A stretch of 64,000 nucleotides of DNA from Luidia sarsii (Eukaryota; Echinodermata; Asteroidea; Paxillosida; Luidiidae), in NCBI GenBank assembly GCA_949987565.1, contig OX465104.1, forward strand, positions 7,698,805 through 7,762,804, written 5' to 3'. Positions 11,190-25,500 of the stretch are shown one piece after another. Position 1 is the stretch's first letter, and the number at the start of each line of letters is the position of its first letter. The notes under the pieces were generated by a model that was given only the letters and a program-made list of their open reading frames with translations, searched no databases and was not told the origin of the DNA. The position numbers and the translations under genes were made by a program.

Positions 11190-14100
11190 TTACAGGCAGT
11201 CTGGGGTCGACCTCTCTGTTGCCATGGTTTCCAGAAGCACACGCAAGTAGGCGGACAGGAAGCCGGCCCCTACCGCAGTCTTGTGCATTAAGCATCCGGA
11301 TCCTTGTCAGGCACAGAAGAACAAGTAGAACTGCCACGATCACAATAAATTGATATGGGCGGCCAATGCGGCAAAAAGGAAAACCATCAAAAACTGTTTG
11401 GTGGTTGTCTTTTTTTGCTCTTTATACTGGCCGCCAATAGAATACTGATATCATCATAATCAATATAGAACATTTTAGCAGTAATGCACATTACGAAACG
11501 TAATCGTATAATGGTTGTATTAGGGGTAGATATTTCAATGAAAGTACATTGTACATTCCAATAAATCAGGGTCGACATTGCATCGGTGTCAAAATGACAA
11601 GTGATGGCAGATTAGAAGGAGATCATCAGTGCAGTAAAAAAAAACAAGACTTGGCTTCAGATGGACATTGATGCATACATTTATTCATCCATTATTTCCC
11701 TCTTTTATACAAAGATGGGACCCTAAAGAAAAACAAATCTTATTGAGTGTGAGTAATGATAACCTCATCTGGAATTTCTTGACAACTTCTGAAAACAAAA
11801 TAACTTCTGAAGTATTTTGATCCCTCTTGGTTTATTTATTGGTTTTCCGATTCCAGTTGTTTGGATTACGTTCAAGTATTGTGATTTTTTTGTTTATTTT
11901 TTTAATGCTTTTGTAACTGTAAATGTTTTGTTTGAATAAAGTGTCCTCTTGAAAAGTCATTCCATCGATAGTCGTCAGGGGATCTATGCACAGATAAGGC
12001 TGACATCTTTTGCCAGGCGGGTGTCTGTCTGTCGATCACTGCAGTGTGAGGAGCTCAGGCATAGTCAGGTCAGTCCAGGTCTTCACAGGCGTGATGCACA
12101 CAAGTGGTGTACAATACCGATTGGGTGGTGCAATATCGTTGCAATGTGGTGCAAATAATGGTATAGCCGAGTCATATCCGCAGGACTTCAGTGACCGTCT
12201 ACGAAATGAAGGCTTAAGCTCGGGCTTAGGCTTCGGTCATACTGATCCTACTCGTTATAATATCACAGACACTTAAAAACAAGCGTTTGGCACCAGTTTC
12301 TTGGTGAATACTCTGTACCCATCAAGCCAACAAACCTTCAAATTCGGAAACAAGCTACAAACTGGATTTTCAGGATTTGCCAGACCGGAGACGAAGCCTA
12401 TAAGCCCGAGCCTAAGCCTTCATTTGGTAAACGGCCATAGATTGGGTGAACGTTTCCATACCTGATATTTGCTTCTCTCGTCTCCTCTCTCTGATGGTGT
12501 GATGACTTGATCCCGGCAAATCTTCTGGAGATCCAGAACGGAAGGACAAACGGATCCGATTTTACCAATGCCTCAGTGGCACCCATTGAGTGTGCGTCAT
12601 TGCGCTAATGGTTTCAAATGTGTTTTCAAACAAACAAAATGCCAGGACAACTGACTGGGATATTTTAGACAATATTTGTGAAAATAGAGAAAACATTTTT
12701 AAATCCGTGACCCCTTGTTTAATGTACCAGGGCTCTTTCCCCTGTAATTCCATGTATTGTTTGCATCTGAATGAAAATGGGGGGCGCGATCCTTAGAAAT
12801 AACCATAGCCCACGGCAGTTAAAGCCCTTACACAACATTGGTAAGATCGAAAAACATAAATGTTCACAGATTTACATGAAACTTATACAGTTTGAAGATG
12901 GTTATAGTAAAAAACCTCTCACTGAAATATTTCTGCCTAAAAGGTTGTATTCTGGGAGAAATTGTTTATGTCTCACCGAGATCTTAACTATTTTTCGGAA
13001 GAGTACGGCGTTGAATGCTGCATTTTCGGGAAACAAATGAAGCGGTTTTCACAATTTTCTCGAGACTCGGTTGGCAGATTGAGCTGACATCTTCACAAGG
13101 GTGCTATTTCATGCATATGTTGGATCAGACAACGGATGTGGATGCTATTCTTTGATCTCGACCAATGTTGTGTAGGGGCTTTAATGGATAAAGGATTCTG
13201 ACTGGCGCATCATCACCAAGATACTTGACGTTTTGGGAAGGCCGCCATCTAAGTGCTGGATAGCTCAAAATGGTTATATACAGTTTTGGTGAGAGGTAAG
13301 TATAAAGACACTGCAAGGCATATACTCCTCTCAAATTGCACCTTCACGATTGTATATTAAGCGTTCTTGAAAATGAAATTCTGGAATGGACATCTCTGCA
13401 TGGGTCGGGGCATTTGCATTAACTCAATTAAAGGACTGCAATGAAAATGATTTCTTTCACGGAGGACAGCCGGGATAATTATAGGCCTAATATTATCTAT
13501 CTTATATTCACCAAGTTCCTTTGACGTCGCGTGAGGGCGGTAGACATCTCCGGCGAAGCAGCCGCTCTCGTCCTGCCAGCTTAAGACGGCCTGTAACCAT
13601 GGCGACCGGAAGAAGGCCTCATATCCCCTCAGTCCACAGAGGAGCACTGTCGGTAATCATTATGGGATAGACGCTCGGTTACAGAATCGGGAAATAGATG
13701 CAACCTCATTGCTTCACCGCATCCCGTCCGAGCTATACCAAGCGTCCGAGCAGGCAATCTGGGAAAGCACTGAGCCAAATTACACGTCCAGTAGGGCAAA
13801 CCCTCTCGGTATACATTCTCACCAACGCAACAAAATCGTATTATATCTAAGATTAAGTATACTCAGGAGGTCGTGTGAAGCGCCAATCGGAGATAATGAT
13901 TATCCGTGCTGCTAAATCGATCTGTTTTCATTGGACAGAGTGTGGCAGTTTTTGAACAGCACGGAATTAAATCCAAGCTCTGTAAATTGACGTGTATTTG
14001 GTGATGGAACAAGCGGTGACTATCACAATGAGCGACTTTGAGAGGCTTGTGCTGGCGCACAAACATGCCGCCATGTTTGGTTGCTCTGAGCATGCGCGTG

Positions 14101-17100
14101 TCGGTTCCGGGCATGCGCGTGATATTCTGAGCATGCGCGCGCATGCAGTTCTTAGCACGCGCACAAATTGGGACAAAAACCCGACATGTCTACTTCCCTC
14201 AGCGTCTCAAAGTGTTTCATTGTCTCCTATAATATATCATGTTATTATATGTATATATATAACATGATGTTTGCGTCGAGGAGAATGGAAAACAACGAAG
14301 GCTTGCCCTGCTCGACGTGATGAGAACTGAATGCCCAGTGCTTTGCCCGATGCCTGATGAAAAACATTTCAAGCAGCTCGGGCGTGATTCAAACCCGCGA
14401 CTCTCGCTTTCTATAGTGCAGATCGACGTCTTAACCACTGGACCACCGAGCTGGTCGAGGTCGCGTGGCAGATTCGAATAATGTACAGCGGCCGGTGACT
14501 GTTGACAACGACAAAACTGGGGTTGGTGGTTCACACCACGGGACCTATAAATGACTCCGATGTCTCTGCTGATATCTTCGCGCTGGTTTGTGTACCTTGT
14601 TCCATGAAGAGGTCCTGACTGTCGATCGGGTAGCCCTGCCTGGCTGTCTCCTCGGCCTCTGCCAAGACGTCCGAGCAGAAGCCGTCCATCAGGGAGTCTA
14701 GCAGGGCCTCGCCCTCGCCCTCCTGCCCGGGCCCCTGCACCCTCTTCACGAAGCGAGACTCGCATCCCATCTGCACAGACAAGGACAAAGGGGGGAGGGA
14801 AACACGATGTTTCCACGACGACCTTGGGATCCTTTAGTGCAGCATGTTAATGTGACCAGTATACCTTGAAGTAGCGCAGTAATGGCACGGACATGAAATG
14901 AGATAATTATTGTTTGCATTGTGGGTTCGCAACGACGAATGCTTGCGGTGACAATCCTGTGCAAAATGTCTCTTCGTGAGTGAGCGTAGCTCTGAGAGGA
15001 GCCGATGAGAGTTACAGGCTCTTTCCTGAGCTACACTCACTCTCGTAAGAGGACAATGCACACAATCGTCAGTGCAAACATTTTGCATTATTTTGCTCAA
15101 TACGATTGGCGTGTCATTTTCTTCCATAACAATGTCTTAGATTTTTTGCACACAAAAAGGAGCCGATGATTATAGTTTAAATCACCCTCGTAAGACACTT
15201 ATTCAGGGGAAATTAGAGGGCAAAATTGGTCGACGAAGCCCAGCGATATCTTGGTTTCAAGATGCGAATGTTACAGGGACGTTTCAAGACCTACATTGTC
15301 TCATTTATTTCAAAAGACGACGTGAATGCGATGCCTGATACTGTAAGTTGTATCAGGGTCTCGGGCCGGCCATGTGAGTGTTTGTGCGCATGTCAATTTG
15401 CACATCCAATCAAAGTCACGCCTTACCGCTGATCCAACCATGAGGTATAGCACTTGGTGGCTGAGGGAATAGCTACGGTAGCCCCGAGGTGTCATGGACA
15501 GCCAACAAAATGAACTGATCCTGCACGGCTTAGACCTGGGAGTAAAACACAAATAGGTAATTGGACGCAAATTCTAACACACAAATACAAAAGGTGATAT
15601 ACAAAAATGTTGCAAACTGCTTACTGACTAAAATTACCAAAATGCAAATCTTAAAATGTAGTGGGCCTGAAGTGTTCCCATGTTCCTTTGTTTCTCATCC
15701 GTGTCCTATTCACTCTCTTCCCCCTTTCTTCGTGTACATGTATCTATGTTATCCTCGTCACCCTGCCTTTGAGAAAGGTCCTGCTAGGATCGAAACGTCA
15801 TACAAATACAAAAATAGACAAGTTTCCCATGCGTTTTTCCTTTCTTCCAATTATTTTGCCAATGAAAATATGTTATTAATTGATAGCGGGTTTTCGATTG
15901 CATTCATTTTATTATTTGACAATTAGTTAAGAAGCTTTGTTTTGGTGGGGGAAAAAGGAAAGAACTCAACTTCAATTGACTCAATTGATGATAATTTATT
16001 ACCGATGTTGCCCTTTGAGACCTAGTTTCCTTCACACAGTCAACATAGAGTGGCAGAATCGGGGTCATTATAGTGGTCTTTATTGAGGCCCCCTATATGC
16101 GTGCGTGCGTGATGGATGAGTTTTGTCATGATTGTAATATACTTACCCCGCGCCTAATAACTGTCCGATGCACCTGTCCGTTAGTGGCTCGCTGAGCGGG
16201 TCGCTGGGGATGACCTGCCGTGCTGGGGTGCCTAGTGACGGGGGAGTCTGCCGCTTTGTCACGCTGCTCTCCCTGCTCCAGAATGTACCGCTGACTAACT
16301 TGCCCAGATCTGACAAGGCCCCCCCCCCAAAAAAAAAAAAAAAAAAAAAAAAAGTGACGTCGGGGAAACAAACATTGAACAGACAATAATATATTTTACA
16401 AATTTGCAATTCAATGTGGTTCTGCCCTACCCGATTTAGTGCCTCATAATTTGCGTCAGTGTGAATGTAATTCAATAAGGGTTAACCCTTCTCAACGTAT
16501 TATATTGTATGTTTCGCGCTTTGCCTGGTTGGCTGCTGAAAAAACAGGCAGTTCGGGTGGGATTCGAACTCGCGAGTCCCTATATAGAACTATTACAGAA
16601 GTCTTACCCACTCAAATTAGATCCACGCAAACAACATGAAGTACATACATACCTCTTCCGTCACATCCTCGAACAACATTTAGTTGATTAAAGCATTACA
16701 TCTACATGTAAAACCTTTCAGTATGAATTTGACCAACTCCACGTACTATCAGAAATGCACGCTTACCCGATTGCCTGTTGAAAAAAAATGCAGGCAGCTC
16801 GGGCGGGACAAAGCCCTATAATGTCCAACCTTCTAGGGAAGGTTTGTGCACCTGTAACAGTGCACCTGCCTTGACAAACAGAATAGAGGATACCGATAGA
16901 CAACCGAACAAATGAACTTACATAATTTTATAGCAGTGTTTTGCCTTTCTGCCTTAAAGACCAAGTAAAACGGTTTTAAGAAATCTTAAATGGTATTCAG
17001 ATTTTTTTTACGTGTTTATGTTATGCGGGTGTCATTTGGATACATAAGTACAATTATGTAGTCGCAAAATCAATTTTTCGTTTTATTGGGTCTTTAAAGC

Positions 17101-19545
17101 CCCTACACAACATTGGGTCGAGGTCAAAGTATAGCATCCGTACGTTGTCTGACCCAACATATGCATGAAATAGCACACCTGTGAAAATTTCAGCTCAATC
17201 CGCCAACCGAGTCTCGAGAAAATCGTGAAAACTGCTTCATTTATTTCGAGAAAATGTATACCAATGTTGTCATAGGGCCTTTAAACAACAAATGACTTTA
17301 AAGGAACTGCGAATCCCACATGAAGACTAAGCCTATACTTATTAAGTTTTCGCGGAGGAAAGTGATTCATTAATTTGTATGCCTCTAGTAGAATTCTTTC
17401 TGTTTTAACAGGTCGACGAAAGAACGAAAGGAGGGAGAGACAAAAATCACACCGAAAAAAACCCCAATTCATTTAGGTTGAGAAGAATAGGCCCTATGCA
17501 TTGAATAGGTGTACTGCTTTTCATTATGGTCGGTTGACATTTTCCGGGAGTGGGGAAAGCTGGGAGATACAACGGATGAAATGACAGTAATCATTGTAAG
17601 TGCATGGAGGTTAACATCCTCCCCTCGAAAAGAAGGTAAAATTGATGGTCGGTAATTCAGCGTATGACGATGACCTATACACAATATAATGCTATAGACA
17701 AAGCACAGTCGCGATATGTGTACATGCATTGTATAGGCCTATGGGTTGACTCGGCCGAACCACTAAATGCTATAAATGTATGCGTGCGTGTGTTTTTTTT
17801 ATATTCGTGCTTGTACCTCGGCAGGTAATAAAGGCCGACAAGTTAGGAGTAGACAGCGCAATGACCCCCACTCGCCCTTCCCTTCGGATCAGGGGTGATC
17901 TCGAGCACCATCCAACGCTGGTGTAGTTAGTCCCCTCCATCAGCCGAGAGAAATGAAATCAGACGAGAAATGCACGGGCGGAAAACATCAAAAGAGAGAG
18001 AAAAAAAATTACATCTTATACCTTTCTATTTGAAGGATTCGTTACGGCGAGGGATCGTTTTACCTTTTTGCCTTTGCGTGCGTGTGTGGGGTTTTTTTTT
18101 TTAGGTTTTTTTTTTTTTCGAGTAGTCTTCTGGTGATGGCGTTCAGTTTCCTCAGGTTTTCAGTGAACCTGTGTCACTGGAAACGGTTAATTTAGCCGCG
18201 TTTCCACTGGAATAAAATTTAACCGAGACGATGGTTAAATTTCCAATGGTCAAATTTGACCGTCGTTCCCACTTGGATTTTTGAGTCGGTCAATACATTT
18301 AACCAAGACGATGGTTAAAGTAACCGAGCTGGAAAAAAAATATTTTTGCACAGTACATGTACGCCGAGTCACGTTTGACGCAACGTTGGTAAGATCGAAA
18401 AACAGAAATGTTCACAGATTTACATGAAACATAATACAATTTGAAGATGGTTATAGTAGAAACCTCTCACTGAAATATTTCTGCCAAAAATGGTGTATTT
18501 TGGGAAAAATAAGTAAAAAAAAAATAGTTTACGTCTCACCAAGATCTCAACTATTTTTGGGAACAGTACGGCGTTGAATGCTGCAATTTCGCGAAACAAA
18601 TGAAGCGGTTTTCACGATTTTCTCGAGACTCTGTTGGCGGATTGAGCTGAAATGTTCACAGGTGTGCTATTTCATGCATATGTTGGATCAGACAACGTAT
18701 ATATGGATGCTATTCTTTGACCTCGACCAATGTTGTGTAGGGGCTTTACGAGAAAATGTCCCACCAGGATCGGAACATCGCGTCTCCTCGATGTTGTTAT
18801 ATTATAAGCAATTCTTCCTTATTTTTGTCCGTACCGCTGATTTATCGCAGGTTTCAGCGGCGTACGGTCGGTGCTGATGACTGCAACGGGGGAGGGGGGA
18901 CACTGATGCATGGGGATGTTGACAAGGACTGATTTGTTTTTGCTTGGCGGGAATTAAGCCTCCATCAAAAAATCATCCGTTTGGCTGATTTTTTTTCTGT
19001 GATTGATATAGTGGGTGGATGTATAGTGTGTGCGTCTAATGTGGGAATGTTGATGGTATGGTATAGGTAGAATCAGCAGTGTGCGCCGTCTCATTACCAT
19101 GATATACCCACGTCCTTATTTCATTTGGCCGTGAGCTTGCGTCCGTTGGGGTTTAATGTCAAAGTTGTATCTGTCCATAGGACGAGGCCATTGATGAATA
19201 CTGACAAACATAAACATCGATGTGCCATACACTCCTAGGACTATTTTAAGTGCCTATACATGCAATGACATTTTTAAGACTGTTATTATCAGTACTTTGT
19301 TATGAAATGTTCACCCTCTTACCTCTCATCACCCGCTCACCCTTTCTCTCACTCTATATATCTGTATGTCCGTCTGTCTCTGTGTCTGTCTGTCTGTCTC
19401 TGTGTCTGTCTGTCTGTCTCTCTGCCTATCTGTCTGCCTGGCTGTATCTGTCAGTCTGTCTCTGTGTCTGTCTGTCAGTCTGTCTGCATCTCTATGTTTC
19501 TGTCTTTATCTGTATATGTCTGCCTGTTTCTCTGTCTCCCTTCAC

Positions 19546-19593
<48 letters not shown>

Positions 19594-22500
19594 CCCCTCT
19601 TTCTCCCTCTCTCTCTCCTCTATCTCTCTCTGATGGAGGAAAGACATACAGTACGATGTCTGTCTGTCTTCGACTTTCATCCAAATATCAACTAGATACA
19701 CAGGGCCTAAAAGGTTGATCGAAACCTACCGACTGGTGGCCAAGTGATTCTCAATTTAAAGAGTTTCTTGCGTTTTGAGTTGAAGATATTGACACTCGAG
19801 ACCTTAAAATCGGTGATTGGTAACAAATAATGCCCTGTGTTCTGTTGATGAGTGCAACAATCTGTTTTTTCCTAACTAGCTGAGACAATTATGCGGACTA
19901 AACTTTTCTATTTTTTTCCCACTTTTCTTCATTTTTAGCCAAACATATGTTTGTATAGTAACGACAAATATAACTGTTAACTGAATTTGTATTGCATTGA
20001 TGTGTTGAACTTGTCTTGAAGTCCACAGCGAAAAAAAGAAAAGAAAAAAAAGAAGAAGAATGGAATAGAGTCGAAAAGAGTCGAAAGCAATTTACATCGC
20101 ATCACAGTACAGTTTGTAATCCTGCTTACACCATGAAGACCTGTCCTGCTTATTAATCAACAGCACCCTGCTGTATGTGATTGAATCATCAGGCCATCCA
20201 CATCTGCAAGAATCGTGAATTCGTAGATTCTTTCCCCCGATCTGTCCTGTCCTCACCTCTGTAATCTTTCGGATAATGGCGTTTGACGACTGGGACAGCC
20301 CTGCCGCAGACGGCCTCGGCCAGGTCGGACAGCGTCGCCAGACGGTCCCGGTACGGTCGGAGAGACGCCGGACACTGGTCCGAGCCCAGTCCGCCCAAAG
20401 CCTTCCGGAGTTGACCTGCGTGCGTAAAGGAGGGGACGGAAACGACTACGTCATCAAGGTCAGTGGTCAACAAAGATCTTATAGCGCGCAAAGCGCGCAA
20501 GATAGCCTACTCTTGCGAGATCGCACGCATCCGGGTGAAGTACGCACTGGGCGCCATTTTAGTATAAAGCAAAGTCGAACACATTCTCTCCATTTCGTGG
20601 TCACATCACATCAAAAGTTATCACATATACTGTTCACGCATCCAAAGTTGTATTTTTTTTTGTGACTCTCTCGCTTCATTTTCGGAGCACCGAAAGCAAA
20701 CGACAGATTCCGTTGCTTACTAAAATGGCGTCCAATGCGTACTTCACCTTTTGCTCGGAGTAATCCATCCAAACTGTTTCGAGTAACTCATATCGTAGTC
20801 ATTGTACACGTTCCAATTTTGTTGTGTCTGAGCCAACCTGGTTTCCAATGAGACCGACCCCTTTTTCACAGAATAATGCACAGCTCAATTAAGACTAAGC
20901 CATATAATCCCCAAAATGCAGGGCAAGTCGTGATCCTCGCCAGAGTGTGACGTCATAACGGCAGATTACCATGGAGATCTTGCGTCAACCGGCCGCCAAT
21001 TGGGACCGGTATAAGGCCATTCTGCCACGGGGTTTTAGCCAAATTGGAGACAGACATCGAGGGAACAATAATTGTCAGTTTTATTGTCAGAAAATCGGCC
21101 GAAAACAAGCTTACAAACCCACCCGTATATACTTCACCATGCGCGGTGCCCTTTGAAATCGAAGAGCTTATATACATGCAGACGCTTTTGATACACTTGT
21201 GTTGAAAGCAAACCTCTTCTTGTGCTGTGTTCAGTCAAGACACGGACAGGCTTCTCTCCGTCTCCCTATAGGTCTTAAACCAATCCATGCGTTAGTGTAT
21301 TGTCTATCTAGCTCTACTTCCTCTATCTCTCTCCACTTCCTCTCTCTCTTCCTCTGCATCTCTTTCTCTCTTTGCATCTTCCACTCTCTCCCTGTCTCCC
21401 TCTCTCTCCACCTCTTTCTCTCCCTTCACTATCCCTCTCCCTTTCTGTCACTCTTTCCATCTCTCTCCCTGTCCCTCCCTCTCTCCACCTCTCTCCATCT
21501 CTCTCTTCCTCTCTCCATCTTTCTCTATCTCTCTCCCTCTCTTTCCAACTATTTCTCCCCTCTTTATCCCTCCCTCTCTTTCTCTCTTTCCCTTATCTCC
21601 CTCCCCCTCTCTCTACCACCATTTGTCTCTCTTCCCATCCCTCTCTTGCACCATCACCAACCCTCTCCATCTCTCTCTCTTTCTCTCTCCATCTCTCTTC
21701 ATCTCTCTGCACCTATCTCTCCCCTCTTCACCCCTCCCTATCTTTCTCTCTTTCCACTATCTCCCTCCCCCTCTCCCACCATTTGTCTCTCTTCCCATCC
21801 CTCTCTTGCACCATCATCACCCTCTCATTCTCTCTCTCTCTTCCTCTCTCCATCTCTCTCCATCTCTCTCCACCTATCTCTCCCCTCTTCATCCCTCCCT
21901 TTCTTTCTCTCTTTCCACTATCTCTCTCCCCCTCTCTCACCATTTGCCTCTCTTCCCATCCCTCTCTTGCACCATCACCTTCCTCTCATTCTCTCTCTCT
22001 CTCTTCCTCTCTCCATCTCTCTCCATCTCTCTCCACCTATCTCTCCCCTCTTCATCCCTCCCTCTCTTTCTCTCTTTCCTCTCTCTCTCCCCGGCTCTCT
22101 CTCTCCTTCTCTCTCCTCTCTCTCCCTATTCCCCCTCTCTCTTTCTCCCTTACCCCTCTAGCCATACACATCTCCCTCTTTCTCTCCTTTAGCCCCCTCT
22201 CTCTCCCCACCCTCTTTCCCCGTTTCCCCCTCTCATCCGACACCACTATACTCTTCTCTCTCTCTCGCTCCAGGGGTCGGATGAAAACTTGGCGGGGAAA
22301 AACACACGGTCAAGGAGAATTCCTTCCCTCGGGCACTACCTGGCATTATCGGAGTATCGAATTCAATTCGCCTTGACTAGACATATTTCTCTTCCTTCTT
22401 AATACATACTTCTTTCTTTTTTATCTCTCCTCGGAGTATTATATCGAGCCGGAAATACCACTGCCGTCCCCAGAAGGTTACCACGCATTAAGTGTGTTGG

Positions 22501-25500
22501 GGAGTGGGGATCGGGACTGCCTCAGAATAATGCGATCAAAGATCCTATAGCGCGCGAAGCGCGCAAGATAGCCTACTCTGCGCAAAAAGGTGAAGTCGCT
22601 CGGCGGCCATTTCAATAATAAGCAACGGAGTCCTCTGTCGTTTGCTTTCGGTGCTCCGGAAGTGAAGCGGGAAAGTCACAAACAGCGACGAATATACAAC
22701 ATTGGATACGTGAACAGAATGATTTTGATGTGATGTGACCACGCGATGGAGCGCACGCGTGCGGTCGTCTTTGCTTACTAAAAATGGCGCCCAGTGCGTG
22801 CGTACTTCATGCGGATACGTGCGATCTCGCAAGAGTAGGCTATCTTGCGCGCTTCGCGCGCTATAGGATCTTTGATTGCGATTGCCGAAGTGGAGAGAAC
22901 GTGTTTTCGTGACCGTAAGAACCACACAGTTATAGCTGCGCAGCAATGGTGCATGATCAATCTCGATCGCTTCTCATTGGAATCAGAGAGGCGTGGATAT
23001 GGCGTCAACCCAAGAGGGTGGACCAAAAGGTGTTGGTTGGCTGTGTAATATACAGACCTATACGGGCCTACCAAGAGATGAACCAAGAGTTTGGAAGAAT
23101 ATGGTGTAATTCAATGAGGTTTTGCCCTTACTGGACGTGATAAACACTGATCGAGTGCTCAGTGCTTTGCCCAGTGCCTGATAAAGATATTTCAGGCAGC
23201 TCGGGCGGGATTCGAACCCGCGACTCCCGATTTCTAGTAAGGACGTATTTTTATCAGGCATCGGGCAAAGCACTGAGCACTCAGTGTTTATCACGTCGAG
23301 TACCGTATAAGGGCAAAACCTAATTGAATCGCATTCTCCTCGACGCAAACATCATGCTATATCTAAGAACGGTGTGTTCCAAAAACAATATAAAACATTG
23401 GGCAAAGGAGTTGGGTAATGCACCCAAAATAATACTCGGCAACTTTGACAATCACCGTTGCTGAAGATATAGGCCTATCAACCAGTAACTTGGTCAATAA
23501 AACTGGTGGGCTGCTTGTTTGCATCAAAGTCCATCACAAAGTAACTCCGCAGCAACACGATTATTTTGGCCCATGCATCACCTTTTGGCCCCGAGTCTTT
23601 GCAGCGATGCTTCTCGCTATAAACATCCGCCATTAAAAGCGCTGGGGTTTGGGGCTTTTTTTTACCCGGTGGCGAGGTCCTGACTCGGAAAATGTAAAGC
23701 AGACCCTGATAATGGTGCTCGCGAACAGAAGAAGAAGAAGAAAAAGAAGAAGAAGAAGAAGAAAAAGAAGAAGAAGAAGAAAAAGACGAAGAAGAAAAAA
23801 AAAAAGAAGAAGAAAAAGAAGAAGAAGAAGAAGAAGAAAAAGAAGAAGAAGAAAAAGAAGAAGAAGAAAAAGAAGAAGAAGAAAAAAAAAGAAGAAGAAG
23901 AAAAAGCAGAAGAAAAAGAAGAAGAAGAAGAAAACCCGTCTGGCCCCGCAGACAAACAGTGCGAACGGTCTCTTGTTTCCCGCCTAAAATGCACCGAGGG
24001 GCTTTCCAGCCGGTCGTATCAAATTAGGGTCGTGTTTCGGCGGAGGAGAGGGGGTGGCGGCTGGGGGAAACATCGATGCGAATTTGTATCGGGGAGAGCT
24101 ATAATAAAGGCCCCCTGGGGTTGCCGGGAATACAAGCCTTGTCTCCCGGTGAGGGTTGGAAGATTCTGTGGTCAGGTGAACGGTAGAATCATTACTTGTA
24201 TAAAAAAAAAATTCAAAGGGTATACCGGTACTTGATGAAAATGCAATACTAAACGAGTTTGGGTGTGGGACATTGCTGTTAGTGGCATCACCTTTTGCTG
24301 GATGGATTCCCAGTAACCCCCCGTGCCCTGTCCAACTCTTTAGTCCCTTCATTTCTGCACTCCATCTGCGCTAGGTCGGTTGAACCCGCTGCTTGCAAAC
24401 AGTATATTATATACTCGCTGAAGCGATTCATAAATGGTTGCATAAAAAAAGTTCGAGAGTAGAATGTGTAATGATTACGTCAGACTGGCGATAAGGCAGT
24501 CTTGATGAGCCAGTCTTGTATATTCACTACTCATTCTATCCTCGAACCTTTTTAGGCTACCTTCATGGGGGCTATAATTGATATTCTTACTGGATCTCGG
24601 GCTTGTACATTTTTTTCCTACATCAAATGGAAGGAAGAATGGAATGATTCCCTGTGGCTGAATTTTTGATACATCAAAATTCCCATTTCAACATTATCTC
24701 TTCTTTTTTGGTTACATGCCGCCAAGCGCTGGTTATAAATTTGATTATAGGCCTATGTAAAGATTTCATTTCCGTCTGCGTTGTTTTACTTTCCGGTGCA
24801 GAGTGCACAGAAAACCCTGCTCACACGCCATTGCATTGCAACTGCGACAGAGTCATGCCCTTCGATTTATATTGACGTTATTGAATACACGACTTCAAGA
24901 AATCAAAAAGAAAATTTGTACAAACTGCTTTCCGACATAAATGACCAAAAGTAGCTTCAACATTGAGCGGGCCTGGAGCTCCCATCCCTGACAATATCTT
25001 TCCCAAGGGAAGACTAGAAATGAGATGTTCTCTCGTGTAGCCTCGGAGAAAGGTCTTGCTATAGCATCATGATAGTTCCATGCTATGAGCGAAACGTCAG
25101 GCCCCCTAATTTTACTCTCAGATTTGCATGCATTATTGTATAAGTAATTCAGGTCAACAGACAGTTTTACGAACTAGACTCATGGACCACATACAAGTCC
25201 TGGCTAAGGCTGAGGCTGCGGATGTGTCTTCCATCCATTTCTCCCAACCATTTTAAAGAATAAGACATCGAAACAGGAAGCCTTTGGCTCCGGTTTTGTT
25301 TTGTTTTCAAAAATAAATTTCGTTTTGATAAAGGAAAATGTCAAGTTTCGACTTCAGCAATGAACCCCTTGATCTGCGTTTTCGGCTTTTGGAGAAGAGT
25401 AAAACAAAAGAAATGATAAACTTACTGGGAGCTTTTAAAAAATATTGTTGAAGAAAATGGCAAGGAAAGACTGGACCGGGACTTGAACCCGAGATCTATG

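Noticed and set aside
11008..11393. Minus-strand reading with a hydrophobic start and dibasic sites, looking like a neuropeptide precursor or a membrane-anchoring last exon
   Set aside because: It begins at GTG with no upstream ATG. Another frame of the same stretch (11190-11302) has a good acceptor, the right phase and the conserved SGC...HKTAV block of the C16orf89 family.
21199..22376. Long serine/leucine/proline open frames
   Set aside because: They arise from a C/T-only tract with no stop codons by composition; no domain, no splice sites.
23649..23987. Arg/Lys-rich open frame on plus and Phe-rich frame on minus
   Set aside because: Translation of a GAA/GAAA microsatellite.
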